This document shows, in pieces, positions 1 to 11,246 of a DNA stretch of 64,000 nt. A program made the translations under genes and the position numbers. The DNA comes from Tenebrio molitor. Taxonomy: Eukaryota; Arthropoda; Insecta; Coleoptera; Tenebrionidae. The stretch spans positions 558,001 through 622,000 of the forward strand of contig NC_091048.1 of the NCBI RefSeq assembly GCF_963966145.1. The letters are read 5' to 3'. The first letter of the stretch is position 1. Each line of letters starts with the position of its first letter. A model generated the notes under the pieces. The model was not told where the DNA came from, ran no database searches, and saw only the letters and a list, made by a program, of their open reading frames with translations.

Positions 1-535
1 GCGAGTTGAGGGACAAATGAGTGCTTGAAGGACCTTCTGCAACGAGTGTTTTATAGGTACTATTTTTTCTATTTTGCCGCTTTATACCATTTTAAAAATA
101 AAAAAATTAAAATTTTAAATGTAGGGAATTTTGCGGTGGTTGGTGATATTTATGTGGCATAATTTTAGCCGGTTGTGAAAAAAATTAATTTAAAACGTCA
201 GTTTTTTTTTATTTTCGCCTTTGATGTTTGAAAATGAATGCTGAAGAAAGTTTATCAGTATTACTAACGCCGCCGCAAATTATGCAAATTGCAAAAAAGA
301 CGTTAGAAAATTTACTGCCAGGGAAGTCCAAATCCTAGTATGAAAATTAAGCTTTTTGTTCATTGTTATTTATTAATTTGCTTTGTTCTCTGCGAGATTT
401 ATTTTTTGACGTATGTCAGTTGACAGTTCAATGCTACCAACATCAAATACAGTAAATTTTACTAGTCTATTGTAACACGCCAACGATTCTTTAAAACACT
501 CAAATGACTTCATTTGGGTGCTTTAATTGTATTTA
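1..535. other. AT-rich stretch, no gene except a possible fragment
   Basis: AT-rich DNA with no complete gene. The only coding-like trace is the short reading frame at 235-348, listed separately. Confidence 0.5.
235..348 (+). pseudogene. possible N-terminal fragment of a mobile-element or zinc-finger-type protein
   Basis: An ATG at 235 opens a 37-codon frame ending at a TAG. It reads like the start of a helical protein and ends in the segment ENLLPGKSKS, followed after the stop by Y-E-N in the same frame. From memory, N-termini of insect Crypton-like/tyrosine-recombinase-related proteins often contain an LLP-x-KS-x-x-x-YEK segment, so this may be the broken start of such a protein. Nothing downstream continues it. 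It is an inference from one short segment and could be chance. Confidence 0.22.
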
Positions 536-630
536 TTTGACGAGTTCTTGTGTAAATTGGGGTTTTTTGGCACGAGTGGGCCAGTTTAAAACGCGAGTGA
601 AACGAGCGTTTTAAAGGCCCACGAGTAAAA
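536..630. repeat. palindromic repeat, family A, partial copy 1
   Basis: Contains cgagttcttgtgtaaattgg, then ttttttggcacgagtgggcc and a central palindrome around aaacgcgagtgaaacgagcg. The same left arm occurs at 13234-13296, both arms at 34173-34293, and an interrupted copy at 56848-57153. Here the right arm decays into a T-rich run after 630. Confidence 0.7.
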
Positions 631-639
631 CTTTTTCTT

Positions 640-1830
640 TTTTTTTTTGAGAACTAATTCTATTTCTTCTTTTCGTCCATACTGTAAAATATGTACTTAG
701 CTCAACTAAATTTGAGTAATCCGAATCAGAACACCACCATTCCTTCTCTGCGTTCTATGAAAAATTTCAAAAATCTGTCAAGTACTATAACTTCTTCTGC
801 TGAAATGGTTGTAAGAAATTGCCAAGAAGATGCTGAACTTGTGTGTCTTTACTCCTCATTTTGGTGTACGCATCCTCGTTGATGTTGGGAACGTTTGCCT
901 CAGTGATGGAAAACAATCTTATTTGGGATTAGTTCATTGTGCACAAGTTTTGTGAAGATCTTTCGACAAGGTTTTCCGCGATTTACGCACTTAAATTTCG
1001 TTAGCAACGATTTATTAGATATTTGTGCGTATAATGTTTTTAATAACATTAATCCAACATTTGGGTCACCTACATATTTCCTCCGATAAAAAAACCAACT
1101 AATTTTAAAATAATACTTACAATCAGTGACGTTCGAAATGTTTATGTAACTGCAATTAATTTCCGTAAAATTTTTCAAATTACGTTAGAGGCAAATTTCT
1201 TGTGCAGCCGTTGCACCAACAACTTTTCAAAATTTTAGTCGACATGGTGTTTGTTAATGTCTTGCATTATTTATCTTACAACATGACAATAATTTCAATT
1301 ATTGTTGCAATTAACCCAGTTTATATACGATGAAACTGTATGGGAGAGACACATCTAATCGCTTCTCCATTTAGCGTTTGGCCTAAATATATTTATCTTT
1401 TAACCCTGACTTACTGACAACAATCTAAATATATGTACATACACATCGTGGCCTTGGAATAGCCAAGAAATATTGGCTTGTGGTGAAAACTCTTTAAGAT
1501 TTCCGAAATGTTTGCCGTTGACAATGGAGGCGGCTTAAGTGTAACGCTCCACTTTGTTTGCCTTTTACTATTATTATACTCGTACATATTATCAGCGAGT
1601 AAATACGAATCTTTCAGCAGATTTGGGAAAATTTCTGAAATTTGTCTATTTGTCCACATTAAATTCTAAATTAAACTCATTACTGAACTTCCATTTCCAA
1701 CGCACGAATTGTTGATACAATTTAAGGTGCCTATTTTAGAGAAATGAAATTGTTCTTCTTATTTACGACACTGTGATTTAAAAAAACTCTCAAAGGTATT
1801 GTTATTTTAATTAAGTTCCATGTACCCACC
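640..1830. other. unassigned AT-rich stretch
   Basis: Only short open frames on either strand (for example 900-1178 and 1411-1659, minus). None has a recognisable domain, conserved motif or plausible splice structure. Could be decayed transposon. Confidence 0.4.
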
Positions 1831-2217
1831 TATAATCCGTTTCAAAATCAAAAATCCACCACCTGTTGAATTATGTTGGCAGAAAAAAAATCCCTAGAAT
1901 AAGCTTCATCTTTTTGGGTTGGCCCAAAATTCCGCCAAAATTTGACATTTAATTGTTGAGTTTATTTGCGTAAAACAAAATAATTATTATGCACAGAAAG
2001 GTTGTAACTACCATATAGTACCTTTTGAGTGAAACAATAAAATGAGAATAAAAAACACGATGAACTACGATCATAACGACGGTCAAGAGTTTTCTTTCAT
2101 AACCCCACTTTTTTCTGACACTGCAGACACACTAAAAACAAAAGTTGGCGACGTTGTCGTTTGTATTTTCGAGGTAGAATGCAGTGTGGTGGATTTTTGA
2201 TTTTGAAACAGATTATA
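1831..2217. mobile_element. MITE family B, copy 1 (387 bp)
   Basis: Terminal inverted repeats of about 32 bp: left begins tataatccgtttcaaaatca and runs into ccaccacctgttg; right reads gtggtggatttttgatttt and ends gattata. Further copies at 35505-35821 and 49440-49631 share the ccaccacctg box just inside the TIR. No ORF, so non-autonomous. Confidence 0.8.
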
Positions 2218-3142
2218 TGTACACTGCTGTGCAGAAAAATCGAGTACACTTCAAAAATCAAGCAATCAAGTTTTCGAGAATTTTTGTGTTTTGTAAACGT
2301 TTTTTATTTTAAATTTAAATTTAAATTCTTTTGTTTTTAGTAGTACCTTTTTATATCGGTGGTAAATAAAATTTTGTATTTAAAAAGAGTGGGCAAAAAT
2401 TTTAAAAACACAAATTATTTATTTAGTCACTAACCTTTAACTTTAATAATACATAGTAATAAAATTAAGAATTGAAGCATATGTATTTCCAAAAAGTTTC
2501 AAAAAAATTCTCAATAAAATTATAGTTAATAAAAAAAAGTTATAACTTTTTAATTAAGAGCAACAAAAATAAAAATGTTATCTTTTTAAAATACTTCTAT
2601 TTTTGTTTTTCAAATTATTCACCAGGAAACCACTATTCACAACAAACAATTTACCTCCTGAATTATTTTTGGTTAGGTAATAGATTCTTAAAATTCTCAT
2701 TGCCTCGATCTGAATTTGTCAATCGCAAATCATGATGCGATTTAATACGAAGAACAAAAAAATATATATATTCTATCGTATCATTAACGATTACGATCAC
2801 TTTATGTTAAACATTTATTGATAATTATGAAGTCCATAATATTCGAATAATAATACATTAGTTATGCACTCATAATACGTTAGATACAATGATACGATAA
2901 AGCTTAAAATATAACTCGAATATTATGGGATTTAAACAACGCTCGGACGTTATGCAGGTGACTCGGCTGATCGCCTCGTCACCTGGCAACGTCCTCGCAT
3001 ATTATAAATTCCATAATCTTCTCGTTATATTAATAGCTAAACTACTATCCCACCTCCACCCGGCGGCACGGCAATTTTGCCGGAGTACATACACTATTAC
3101 GGATATTACTATCAAGTAATAGTGCAGTGCTTATCAACATAA
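2218..3142. other. AT-rich stretch, right part is 3' flank/3' UTR of the LINE
   Basis: About 2218-2750 is featureless AT-rich sequence. 2834-2930 has a diverged inverted repeat (ccataatattcga / tcgaatattatgg). From about 2930 to 3142 the base composition rises (acccggcggcacggc), and this is the likely 3' UTR of the minus-strand LINE. Two small hairpins are visible: around ggcacggcaattttgccgg (about 3067-3086) and actattac...gtaatagt (about 3091-3121). Structured 3' UTRs are known to be recognised by R2-type reverse transcriptases; that role is inferred here. Confidence 0.4.
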
Positions 3143-6100
3143 TTACCGGCGTCTTGCCTCCGCATTTTGACTTTGTTGTGTATTATGTTCTGTGTCAATG
3201 TTAAGGAACTTCCTCACGATGTGACATGAGTATAATAATATACCTTTTTGAATTTCAACTACCAATGTGTTATCTAAATCCAGAATTTTTAAATTTTTAA
3301 AAAGAGATTGCGGTACTATTCCCGTTGCTGAAATTACAAGTGGTAAAATCGAAATTTTTTCTAAACACCAAAGATTTCTCATAGCAACGGACAGCTCTAA
3401 ATATTTATTAATTTTTGTGTTATATGTCTGTGTTATATTATGTGAATTTGGAACAGCTATATCTAAAAGATATGCTTGCTTTTGTTGTTTATTTAAAATT
3501 ATAATGTCTGGTCTGTTATGCTTAATATGAATGTCAGTTAAAATTGTTCTATCAAAATATAACTTGTAACTGTCATTTTCCAAACAACTTTCTGGTGTAT
3601 AACTATAATGTGGTTGTGTATTCTTTAATAAATTGAATTTAACAGCTAAATTCATGTGTATAATTTTAGCGAATATATCGTGTCGTTTTTTATATTCGCT
3701 TTGAGCCAAAACGGTGCAAGAAGAAATAATGTGTTCAATTGTTTCCCCTTCAGTTCCGCAAATCCTACATTTATCAATTATCGATTGTAAACCGCATATG
3801 TGTTTTTTATAATTTCTTGTATTTATAACACGATCTTGTATTGCAAATATAAAACCCTCCGTCTCAGGGTGAATATTTGATTTCTTAAGCCATGCATGAG
3901 ATGCCTGAATATTAACTTCTGGTTGTTCCAGTTCTTTAAAGTATCTCCCATGTAAAGACTTCTGTTTTATATTTGCTATTGTGTCAGGTATATTTGGCTT
4001 AACAATGTCTGAAATTATATTATCACTTAAATTTAAAGGTGTGTAGCCTTTATCGGCTGACACCAAAGCATTGAAAAAGGTGTTATCACGAGCTCTATTG
4101 AGGAAATAATTTTTTAGTGAAGCAATTTGATTTTTTAGCAGTATTTCTAGATTTGAAAAACCCCTACCACCGTTTTCGCGTGGTAAATTAAATCTTTCAA
4201 TAGCAGATTTAGGATGGTGTTTACTAAATTTTGTAAAAAGAACTCTAGTTTTAATGTTTATGTTCTGTAAATTAGTTTTGGACCATTTTATAACACCGAA
4301 AGAATAGGTCAGTAATGGAACAGCATATGTATTAACTGCTTTAATTAAATTATTACCGTTTAATTTTGATTTTAAAATAGATTTAATTCTTAAATAAAAT
4401 TGCTTTTCTAAATTTTCTTTTATAATTGAGTGTTGAATATGATTTGATTGATTAATACCTAAATATTTATAAAATTCTCCTTTATTTAAATTTTTAATGA
4501 TTTCTCCTTCTTGAGTTATATATTCTAAATGTTCGTAATGACCGCGACATATTGATTGCATTTTACACTTATCAATACCAAAACTCATCCCAATATCATT
4601 TGAGAAATTTTCAGTTATTGTTAGTAAAGATAAAATGTGATTCTTTTTTGATGCATAAAGTTTTATGTCATCCATATAGAGAAGGTGATTTAATTTGGAT
4701 AGTGTGGTATTATTAAGTCTAATATTGAAACCATATCCAGTGCTATTTAATAGATTTGTCAAAGGATTAATGGCTAGACAAAACCATAAAGGACTTAAAG
4801 AATCTCCTTGATAAATCCCCCGTTTAATTTGAATAGGCTCGGATTTTAATTTAGTATTGTTTATTGATAAATTTAAAGTAGTTCTCCAAAATGTCATAAC
4901 ATGAGATAAAAAGTTAATCAAATCCAAATTAATTTTATAAATTTTAAGAATTTTAATTAACCATGAATGTGGTACTGAATCATAGGCTTTTTTGTAGTCT
5001 ATGAATGCGGTATAAATATTTCTATTATTTTTTCTAGCTTGTTCCATTATTACCGTATCTATTATGAGTTGTTCTTTACAACCAAAACACTCTTTAACAC
5101 AACCTTTTTGTTCTTCATTAAGTATATTTAATTTTTGACAATGGTCGTAAATTATTACTTTAATGCAAGATGTCATAATTTTATAAATTGTAGGCAGACA
5201 TGTGATTGGCCTATATTTTGATGGATTTTTAGTATCGGAATCTTTCGGTTTCAGATATGTTATACCATGGGCCAAAAACTCTGGAAATGTGTTAGGTTCC
5301 CTAATAAATCCGTTAAAGTGATCAAGTAAGCATTTATGAATACAAGTAAATTTTTTTAACCAAAAGTTATGAATTTGGTCACCTCCAGGGGATTTCCAAT
5401 TATGTGAACTATTAATATTTTTAACTAAAATTTCAAGGCTAATTTGAATATGATGTCGATTATTACTATCTGATATATCATTTTCTAAATGAGGAATCCA
5501 TTCTGCCTGATTATTAAATTGAACTTCATTTGACCATATGTTTGACCAGAATTCTTTAATTTCGTTTATATTTGGTGTACCATTATTAGTTTGAGTTTTA
5601 TTATCTGCTAAATTTTTGTAAAACAACTTCTCATTATTTCTAAATAGTTTGTTTTCAAATTTCCGTTGTTTATTATTTTTATATCTTTTGAGTCGTTTAG
5701 AATAAATATGTAACTTTTGTAATAAAGTGTCTTTGATTTCTATTAATGTTTTATTATATTCATTATCTTTTAAACAATGTATTCGGTTGTTATTTAAAAT
5801 TGATTGAATACAATTATTTAGATGATTAGAATTTATACCCTTTAAATATTGAGTTATTCTACCTAAATCTCGTCTGATATTATTAATACGTTTATTTAGT
5901 CTTTGTTCCCATTTTGGTAATTCTTTCGTTTTTATATTATTTGTCTGGCCAATTTCTTTTGATCCATTTAATCTGATAATTGTTAAAGCTCCACTATATA
6001 TAATACTGTGTAATTTTTTAAAACTTGTGTTGTTATTTACAAATTTAGGTAAAATGAATTGATTTAAAATTTCAATCATTGCAAAGAATTTTTTGGAGCT

Positions 6101-6733
6101 TTGTTGTTTAGGTAATAGTGGTCTATTAAATGGTTCTATATGTTCAAATTCGTTCAGAGTTCTATTAAATTCATCTTCAATTTGTTCTTTAAAATTTTGA
6201 TGGTAGTAAAAATTTTTATTAATAACATGTATATCATTATAACTCAAGTCTAAATTATGTATGTCTGTTTGTATGGTGTTTGGTGAATCGATAATTGGAC
6301 AGAAAGAGTCATTATGATTAGATAAACTTTGTAAACTTTGCGGTTCAACAGAATTTTGGAGTAAATTATTAGAAACTTCATTATTGTCAGAATAATTAAT
6401 TGACAATTCTAACTTTACATCATTTTTGATCTTTTCTAAAATTGCCGAAGGGATATAGTTTTTCTTCATAATGGCTCTCCTCTGGTCAGCTAAATTTTGA
6501 ATAGTAACAGGAAACTGGGGGTACTTACTTTGGAACGCTTTAAATAAATCAAGCCTGTAAGTACTCACAACATCCTGTAGTTTCGTGATCCGAAAATATT
6601 CCCGTATAATGAAAATATTCATTTCCATAGTCCATTTTTTGCGTTTTTTAACTTCTGTAGCACCATTGGATTGCAGTGAAGCACTTGCAACAACATTTGG
6701 CGCGTTTTTATTAGAGAGCGAATTTATTGACAT
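3143..6733 (-). CDS. RLE-type LINE polyprotein (Myb-like, reverse transcriptase, zinc knuckle, restriction-like endonuclease)
   Basis: One uninterrupted 1196-residue ORF of a non-LTR retrotransposon with the single-ORF layout of the R2/R4 type. A basic Myb/HTH-like region (about residues 33-95, with WTMEMN near its start) suits DNA binding. The reverse transcriptase follows, with finger and palm motifs SPGGDQIHNFW, PSKYRPITCLP, FIDYKKAYDSVPHSW and RGIYQGDSLSPLWF, and the catalytic box YMDD at about 686-689. After the thumb comes a CCHC knuckle (CRICG...EHIISSC, about 988-1005). A PD-(D/E)xK-like restriction endonuclease follows (RPDIII...LLDIAVP, about 1070-1092). No APE domain is present, as expected. 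It would act by target-primed reverse transcription. The ATG at 6733 gives full domain content. The lack of stops or frameshifts over 3.6 kb suggests recent activity. Clade and exact ends are not resolved; no clear target-site duplication was found. Confidence 0.92.
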   Translation of the reverse strand: MSINSLSNKNAPNVVASASLQSNGATEVKKRKKWTMEMNIFIIREYFRITKLQDVVSTYRLDLFKAFQSKYPQFPVTIQNLADQRRAIMKKNYIPSAILEKIKNDVKLELSINYSDNNEVSNNLLQNSVEPQSLQSLSNHNDSFCPIIDSPNTIQTDIHNLDLSYNDIHVINKNFYYHQNFKEQIEDEFNRTLNEFEHIEPFNRPLLPKQQSSKKFFAMIEILNQFILPKFVNNNTSFKKLHSIIYSGALTIIRLNGSKEIGQTNNIKTKELPKWEQRLNKRINNIRRDLGRITQYLKGINSNHLNNCIQSILNNNRIHCLKDNEYNKTLIEIKDTLLQKLHIYSKRLKRYKNNKQRKFENKLFRNNEKLFYKNLADNKTQTNNGTPNINEIKEFWSNIWSNEVQFNNQAEWIPHLENDISDSNNRHHIQISLEILVKNINSSHNWKSPGGDQIHNFWLKKFTCIHKCLLDHFNGFIREPNTFPEFLAHGITYLKPKDSDTKNPSKYRPITCLPTIYKIMTSCIKVIIYDHCQKLNILNEEQKGCVKECFGCKEQLIIDTVIMEQARKNNRNIYTAFIDYKKAYDSVPHSWLIKILKIYKINLDLINFLSHVMTFWRTTLNLSINNTKLKSEPIQIKRGIYQGDSLSPLWFCLAINPLTNLLNSTGYGFNIRLNNTTLSKLNHLLYMDDIKLYASKKNHILSLLTITENFSNDIGMSFGIDKCKMQSICRGHYEHLEYITQEGEIIKNLNKGEFYKYLGINQSNHIQHSIIKENLEKQFYLRIKSILKSKLNGNNLIKAVNTYAVPLLTYSFGVIKWSKTNLQNINIKTRVLFTKFSKHHPKSAIERFNLPRENGGRGFSNLEILLKNQIASLKNYFLNRARDNTFFNALVSADKGYTPLNLSDNIISDIVKPNIPDTIANIKQKSLHGRYFKELEQPEVNIQASHAWLKKSNIHPETEGFIFAIQDRVINTRNYKKHICGLQSIIDKCRICGTEGETIEHIISSCTVLAQSEYKKRHDIFAKIIHMNLAVKFNLLKNTQPHYSYTPESCLENDSYKLYFDRTILTDIHIKHNRPDIIILNKQQKQAYLLDIAVPNSHNITQTYNTKINKYLELSVAMRNLWCLEKISILPLVISATGIVPQSLFKNLKILDLDNTLVVEIQKGILLYSCHIVRKFLNIDTEHNTQQSQNAEARRR

Positions 6734-8864
6734 TTAGACAGTTGTCACGGCACTCTCATAATAATATTAACGATGGCTTAAATTAATATCGATTGTATCT
6801 TATGGTCGATGATATCATTAACTTTGCGCAACACATTCGAACCCCACCCAATAATTTTTTCTTAGACCCAAGTGATCGCACAAGATATTGCTGGCGTCCA
6901 AGGTATTTTTTTTATAATTCTATAGTTGACTCGCTTATCACTTTTCATCATTCTTTAGGAGATATGCTTTATTCTGTAACAGAGGAAAACGGGGCTTTCT
7001 TTAGATAAACGCCGTTACTGAAAACGTTCCAAATTCGAATTTCTTGTACCTACCAATTGTAAAGAGTTCTTCATCGTCAAAAACAGAACGGAGCTGTTTA
7101 ATGTACGTATTGTTACGATTTGTGAGTGATTTTATCATAATAAACCATCATTCCAAAATTTTCTTTAGTTAAATGCATTTTGACCTATTTTAAGGTAGTC
7201 TAATTCTGCAGAGGCAATTGATATAAATTAGTATGTAGTGTGCGACCTACCATAAGGATGCCACAGGTTGAGAACATTTTTAGAATTTTACCACAAATGT
7301 TACTATTCAATTAAAAATATTCGATGTATCGATATTTCACCAGCGAGTTAGCTGCTGGTATCGAGGAGAAAAACCGCGAAGAAAACGTCGACAGTTTCTG
7401 CGGTGTAGAGATCGGATATCGTCGATCACCCTTGAACTCGAGGCCTTGCTACCATTACTCTTCATACGATAAAAACGCATAACCCAATTCTTCGGCACAA
7501 AGTGGGTCGACGGCCTAGATATTGTCGAGATTTCAGAAAAGTGACTGCTGAATGATACCATACATTGTGTACATGTACTTTCATAAAGGACACTGACCCT
7601 CGGATTTCACTGCCTTGACGACCTTTCTATGTCAGGACGTTGCCCCTCGATGATCTTCTTTGACGAAAAAAACGACGAGCTGTCAAAAAACGACGAGAAC
7701 CGAAAGGATGTTGAGGTCATGTTGTTTGTTTACATGTTGGTACAAAGCGATGCAATGTGGAGCACTTTTCCGCAATAAATTCTCTGTAAACTACTTACTA
7801 TTTATAATCGGGTGAAATCAGAGATGCAGTCGATTTTTAGAGTGAATGTGTGTTGTGGCCTATATTCTTGATAGGCTGGCGCTTGAGAACGCTCTTGCAC
7901 TTTCATATTTTCGTACAACACTTTCGGACTCGTCAGAGCCATCGGACGGTTCGACGTCATCGTCTCATAGATCCGGAGGAAAAATAAGTCAATGGCCATT
8001 TCGTCAGGTCAATAACAGGATAATCCTGGGAAATGACCTTGCTCGGCAGACGAGACGGTAGTCTACCTGTTGCCCACGCCGTCCAAAGGACAATGCCCAC
8101 AACCCCATTACCATTAAAACGTATCCGTATCTCCACCAAGGCTAAATTCTTTCGCTGCCGATATCACATGATTGATTAATCATTTAAATTAAATCATTCA
8201 ACTGCGTACGAAAACGACATTTTTTTACTGCAATTATTAAATTTATCATTTTGTTTGGTTGGCAAAACTCCATTTCCGCCCGGTCGTGCCAAGAGGTCAA
8301 ATTTTTTTTACCGTTCCACTCGAAGCTTTACCAATACCTCTAAGCTCTAAAAACAGAAGACCACTGGACTTATCAATCAGTTGCTACATACTTAAAATAC
8401 AGTACACGTAATTGATCACACGTTTGTTGACCTGCGACCCTGCCATAAATACGAGGGGGTGTTGATATCTAGTTAGCCTAGAACATTTCTCATGGACAAA
8501 ACCAAATGCGGTTACCATGGAAACAGGTGTCATGTTTGACAAGTTACTCACATGAAGTTTACAATTAGGTATTGTAGGCTTTAAATTGATCGACCGTGCC
8601 CCGTATTGACCGGATTCGACACCTATTTCCAAACTCGAAAGATATTTGAAAGGGGAGAAGTCTACGTCTGATGAAATGGCAATAAATGCTGTAGAACAGT
8701 GTTTTGCAGATCAAGAGGGACAATTTTTTTCCTAGAAATCTAGCCCATATAGGATGTATCTGACTCAGAAGGCCCGACTAATAAATTTAATTGTTCACCG
8801 AAGGGACACCAGATGAAGATGGTTGTACCGACCGATTCATTGTAATTTTACCATAAAAATATTT
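6734..8864. other. LINE 5' flank and unassigned stretch
   Basis: The first part is probably the 5' UTR of the LINE. A more CpG-containing block lies at about 7330-8160, with several overlapping short frames on both strands (7337-7561 minus, 7846-8061 plus, 7802-7999 minus). None resembles a known family. Could be a relic or an unrecognised exon. Confidence 0.35.
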
Positions 8865-9119
8865 TATAGTTCTCCCAGAGCTGCAGCGGTTTTATGGCAG
8901 GGTACCATTGTATAAACGTTAACAACACCGACAATATGTTTAAACCGCAAGTACAACCCCTAATCGTAAATTCGTCCAAGTACTACCCTGTAAACTGACA
9001 GGTATAGAACGAAAATGATGATTGACAGGGGTCTGTTTATGTCGCGTATCGGCATCTCAACAGGCGTAATAATTACTATTGCCCTGCCATAAAACCGCTG
9101 CAGCTCTGGGAGAACTATA
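8865..9119. mobile_element. MITE family C, copy 1 (255 bp)
   Basis: Inverted termini tatagttctcccagagctgc and its near-perfect complement ctctgggagaactata, extending about 40 bp through cggttttatggcagggta. A diverged second copy lies at 13301-13575. No ORF. Confidence 0.85.
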
Positions 9120-9339
9120 CCATAAGGGTCATTTTTGTCACATTCATGATTCTTGTCAAATCAGGTAGATCCACAGGAAGCGTTCTTAGTAAATTCTGAT
9201 TTAATTGTAATACTTTGTGAAATACAACTACACAATGCCGCTCCCTGTATTTGGTCAATTTGGTGAATATTATGGTTTTATTATTTTATTAAATTAAACC
9301 AAAGGGTTTTTAGAAATATGAAACGGAAATTGCATAAAC

Positions 9340-9901
9340 AAAGAAATTCAGCCTTAACATCGGAAATATGTACTATCTCGTCCATTTAGTGTAGAAGAGA
9401 TGCAACAAGTAGTTAAAACAGTGAAGAATAGAAAAGCTGCGGGTTTTGACGGCATCTATCCTGAATTCATTAAACACGTCGGACGAATAGGTTTAGGTTG
9501 GCGTAGGTCTTTTTTTAATGACATACTTTCGACAGGTAAAATACCACCTGAATTCAAGAAAGCAAAAGTTATTGCCATACTAAAATCCGGAAAACCAGCT
9601 AATGAATCTCCGAGTTTCAGACCCAATCTCTCTACTCAGCGTGTGTCATAAATTTTTGGAAAAGCTTATATGCAATAGAATTTCACCAATAATAATAGAA
9701 GAAAAACTTTCAATAGAACAAGCAGGTTTTGGACCAAACAGAAATTGCTGTGACCAGGTCTCTTACATCGAATCTGGTTTTCAAAAATGTCTAAAGACTG
9801 GAGTTGTTTTCGTTGATCTCACCGCAACCTACGACACCGCCTGGAAAGATGGACTAATACATAAATTATTATACACTACATTTATGCTGAACTCCGAGTA
9901 A
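9340..9901 (+). pseudogene. decayed LINE reverse transcriptase fragment (jockey/I-like)
   Basis: Two overlapping frames (9400-9651 and 9602-9901) together give the middle of a non-LTR reverse transcriptase: RPFSVEEMQQVV upstream of the first ATG, then KNRKAAGFDGIYPEFIKH, IPPEFKKAKVIAILKSGKP, then after a frameshift FLEKLICNRISP, EQAGFGPNRNC and VVFVDLTATYDTAW. These correspond to the RT blocks up to the first catalytic aspartate of APE-type LINEs. The endonuclease, the YxDD box and the thumb are absent. The relic stops at about 9901 and a transposase relic begins within a few bases, so it was truncated or interrupted there. Confidence 0.85.
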
Positions 9902-9903
9902 AT

Positions 9904-10287
9904 ATGGAACTTCCACATTTACTGGATGATATACCACTCGTTTTTCCTGTTAACGATTGGTTTCACCACGATGGGGCACCACCACATTTCAATCAGCAAG
10001 CGCGCGAAATTTTGGATCAACAATATCCTGACCCTTGGATAGGACGAGGTGGTCCACGACATTGGCCTCCGCGGTCTCCAGATTTAAATCCTCTTGATTT
10101 CTTTCTTTGGGGACATGTGAAAAATTGTGTCTACAGCCAGCCTGTTAACACAGAGGAGCTTCGAACTCGAATCGAAGAAGCCTTTACTGCAGTTAGAGCT
10201 GGTGCGTTATCTCTTGACACGCGAGTTAAAGTTGCGCAGAAGACCAAATTCAGACGACTAGTCACGAACGGCTCCCACCCGTTCTAA
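9904..10287 (+). pseudogene. C-terminal half of a Tc1/mariner-superfamily (DDE_3) transposase
   Basis: A 127-residue frame gives the catalytic second half of the insect transposase family usually annotated as Tc3-like with a DUF4817 N-terminus. Visible are WFHHDGAPPHF (second catalytic Asp), WIGRGGPRHWPPRSPDLNP, LDFFLWGHVKNCVY and the helical tail NTEELRTRIEEAF. The N-terminal DNA-binding domain and first catalytic block are missing; a LINE relic abuts instead. The frame itself has no stop, so the fragment is not very old. Related relics lie at 39088-39900, 40825-40953, 53006-53203 and 60638-61034. Confidence 0.85.
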
Positions 10288-10400
10288 AAAATCGCCGTTG
10301 TTGAATTGCTGCTGAACCGATTTTTGCCGATAGTTCTCCTTGTCCCTACTAAACTCCTCCCACCGCGCACCTCGCGTGTCAAGAGATAATGCACTAGCTA
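10197..10400. repeat. 29-bp inverted repeat across the transposase 3' end
   Basis: agctggtgcgttatctcttg... starting at 10197 reappears inverted, ending near 10400 (ctcgcgtgtcaagagataat...). The two arms of about 29 bp differ at two positions and are about 145 bp apart. The left arm lies inside the transposase frame, the right in non-coding DNA. Confidence 0.75.
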
Positions 10401-10978
10401 TACCCCACAAATTAATGATTATGGACTCTAAATTGAGCCTTTTAAGAAGGGCGCGATTATGCTTACAAATGAATGATGCGCTTTTTGGGCATCTGCTCTA
10501 AATATGTATATATTTTTTTGACTCTTATTTTAATTTTATGAATTGCAATAAAATTGGTTCTTTTCAGAACCGCCAATTGTTGGTTTAATCTTAAAAAATT
10601 CAAATGTCAGCAATTTTTTTTTTTGTTTAAAACATCTGTACAATCTGCATTATGATGACCGCTGCGCTGTATCATCTCGGGAGACTTTGCTAACCTAAAT
10701 TTGTTGACGATGACATGAACAGTGACAACTCTAATCTGTCAGACCGACAAGCAAGTTTTTGAAACTTAACAACCCGCTTTATTTTTTGTAATACCTGGTG
10801 CTGAACCTATTAACTCTGTTATGCAAGCAGCAATGATTTATGTATTTTATTGTATTTTTCGGCAATCTATTATATCCAGTTTTCTCTGGAACGGGAGTTG
10901 TGAAATGTACATGTCACCAAAAAGTATGGAAATAGTTAAATATTTTGAAAACGGTTTATGGGAATTCCTTGAGATGTA

Positions 10979-11246
10979 CAGGGTGAGCGAAAGTCGATGT
11001 CTCAGCTCTATTAAAAGAAAAGGAAAGACGATAGAAAAAATCTAAAAAGAGGTTCTGAAATGGGATTGAGTAAGGTCCATTTTAAACCAAATTTGCATAT
11101 TTTTCCATATTTGGAAACTGAAGTAATGACGTCATCGAATTAGTTCAGAAAAATTAGCTCTTTTTAAATATGCCAAAATATAGGTATGTTTCTGGGAAAA
11201 CAAAATTTGATGAATAGAGCTGAGACATCGAGTTTCGCTCACCCTG
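10979..11246. mobile_element. MITE family D (268 bp) with TA duplication
   Basis: TIRs of about 34 bp: cagggtgagcgaaagtcgat at the left and gagtttcgctcaccctg at the right, both continuing through the complement of ctcagctctatt. Flanked by TA at 10977-10978 and 11247-11248, the mariner-type target. Contains a tgacgtca box internally. No ORF. Confidence 0.88.

Noticed and set aside
1411..1659. Minus frame with DSYLLADN, vaguely like a Harbinger transposase motif
   Set aside because: No other blocks of that family are nearby in any frame.
5386..5395. ggggatttcc, a kappaB consensus match
   Set aside because: Lies inside the LINE coding sequence, so is most likely coincidental.
2776..6832. tatcattaac on both sides of the RLE LINE as a target-site duplication
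   Set aside because: Only 10 AT-rich bases, not adjacent to any clear element end; chance match is likely.
7337..8632. Overlapping short frames on both strands
   Set aside because: No recognisable motif, codon-level conservation or splice structure; mutual shadows in a CpG-richer block.
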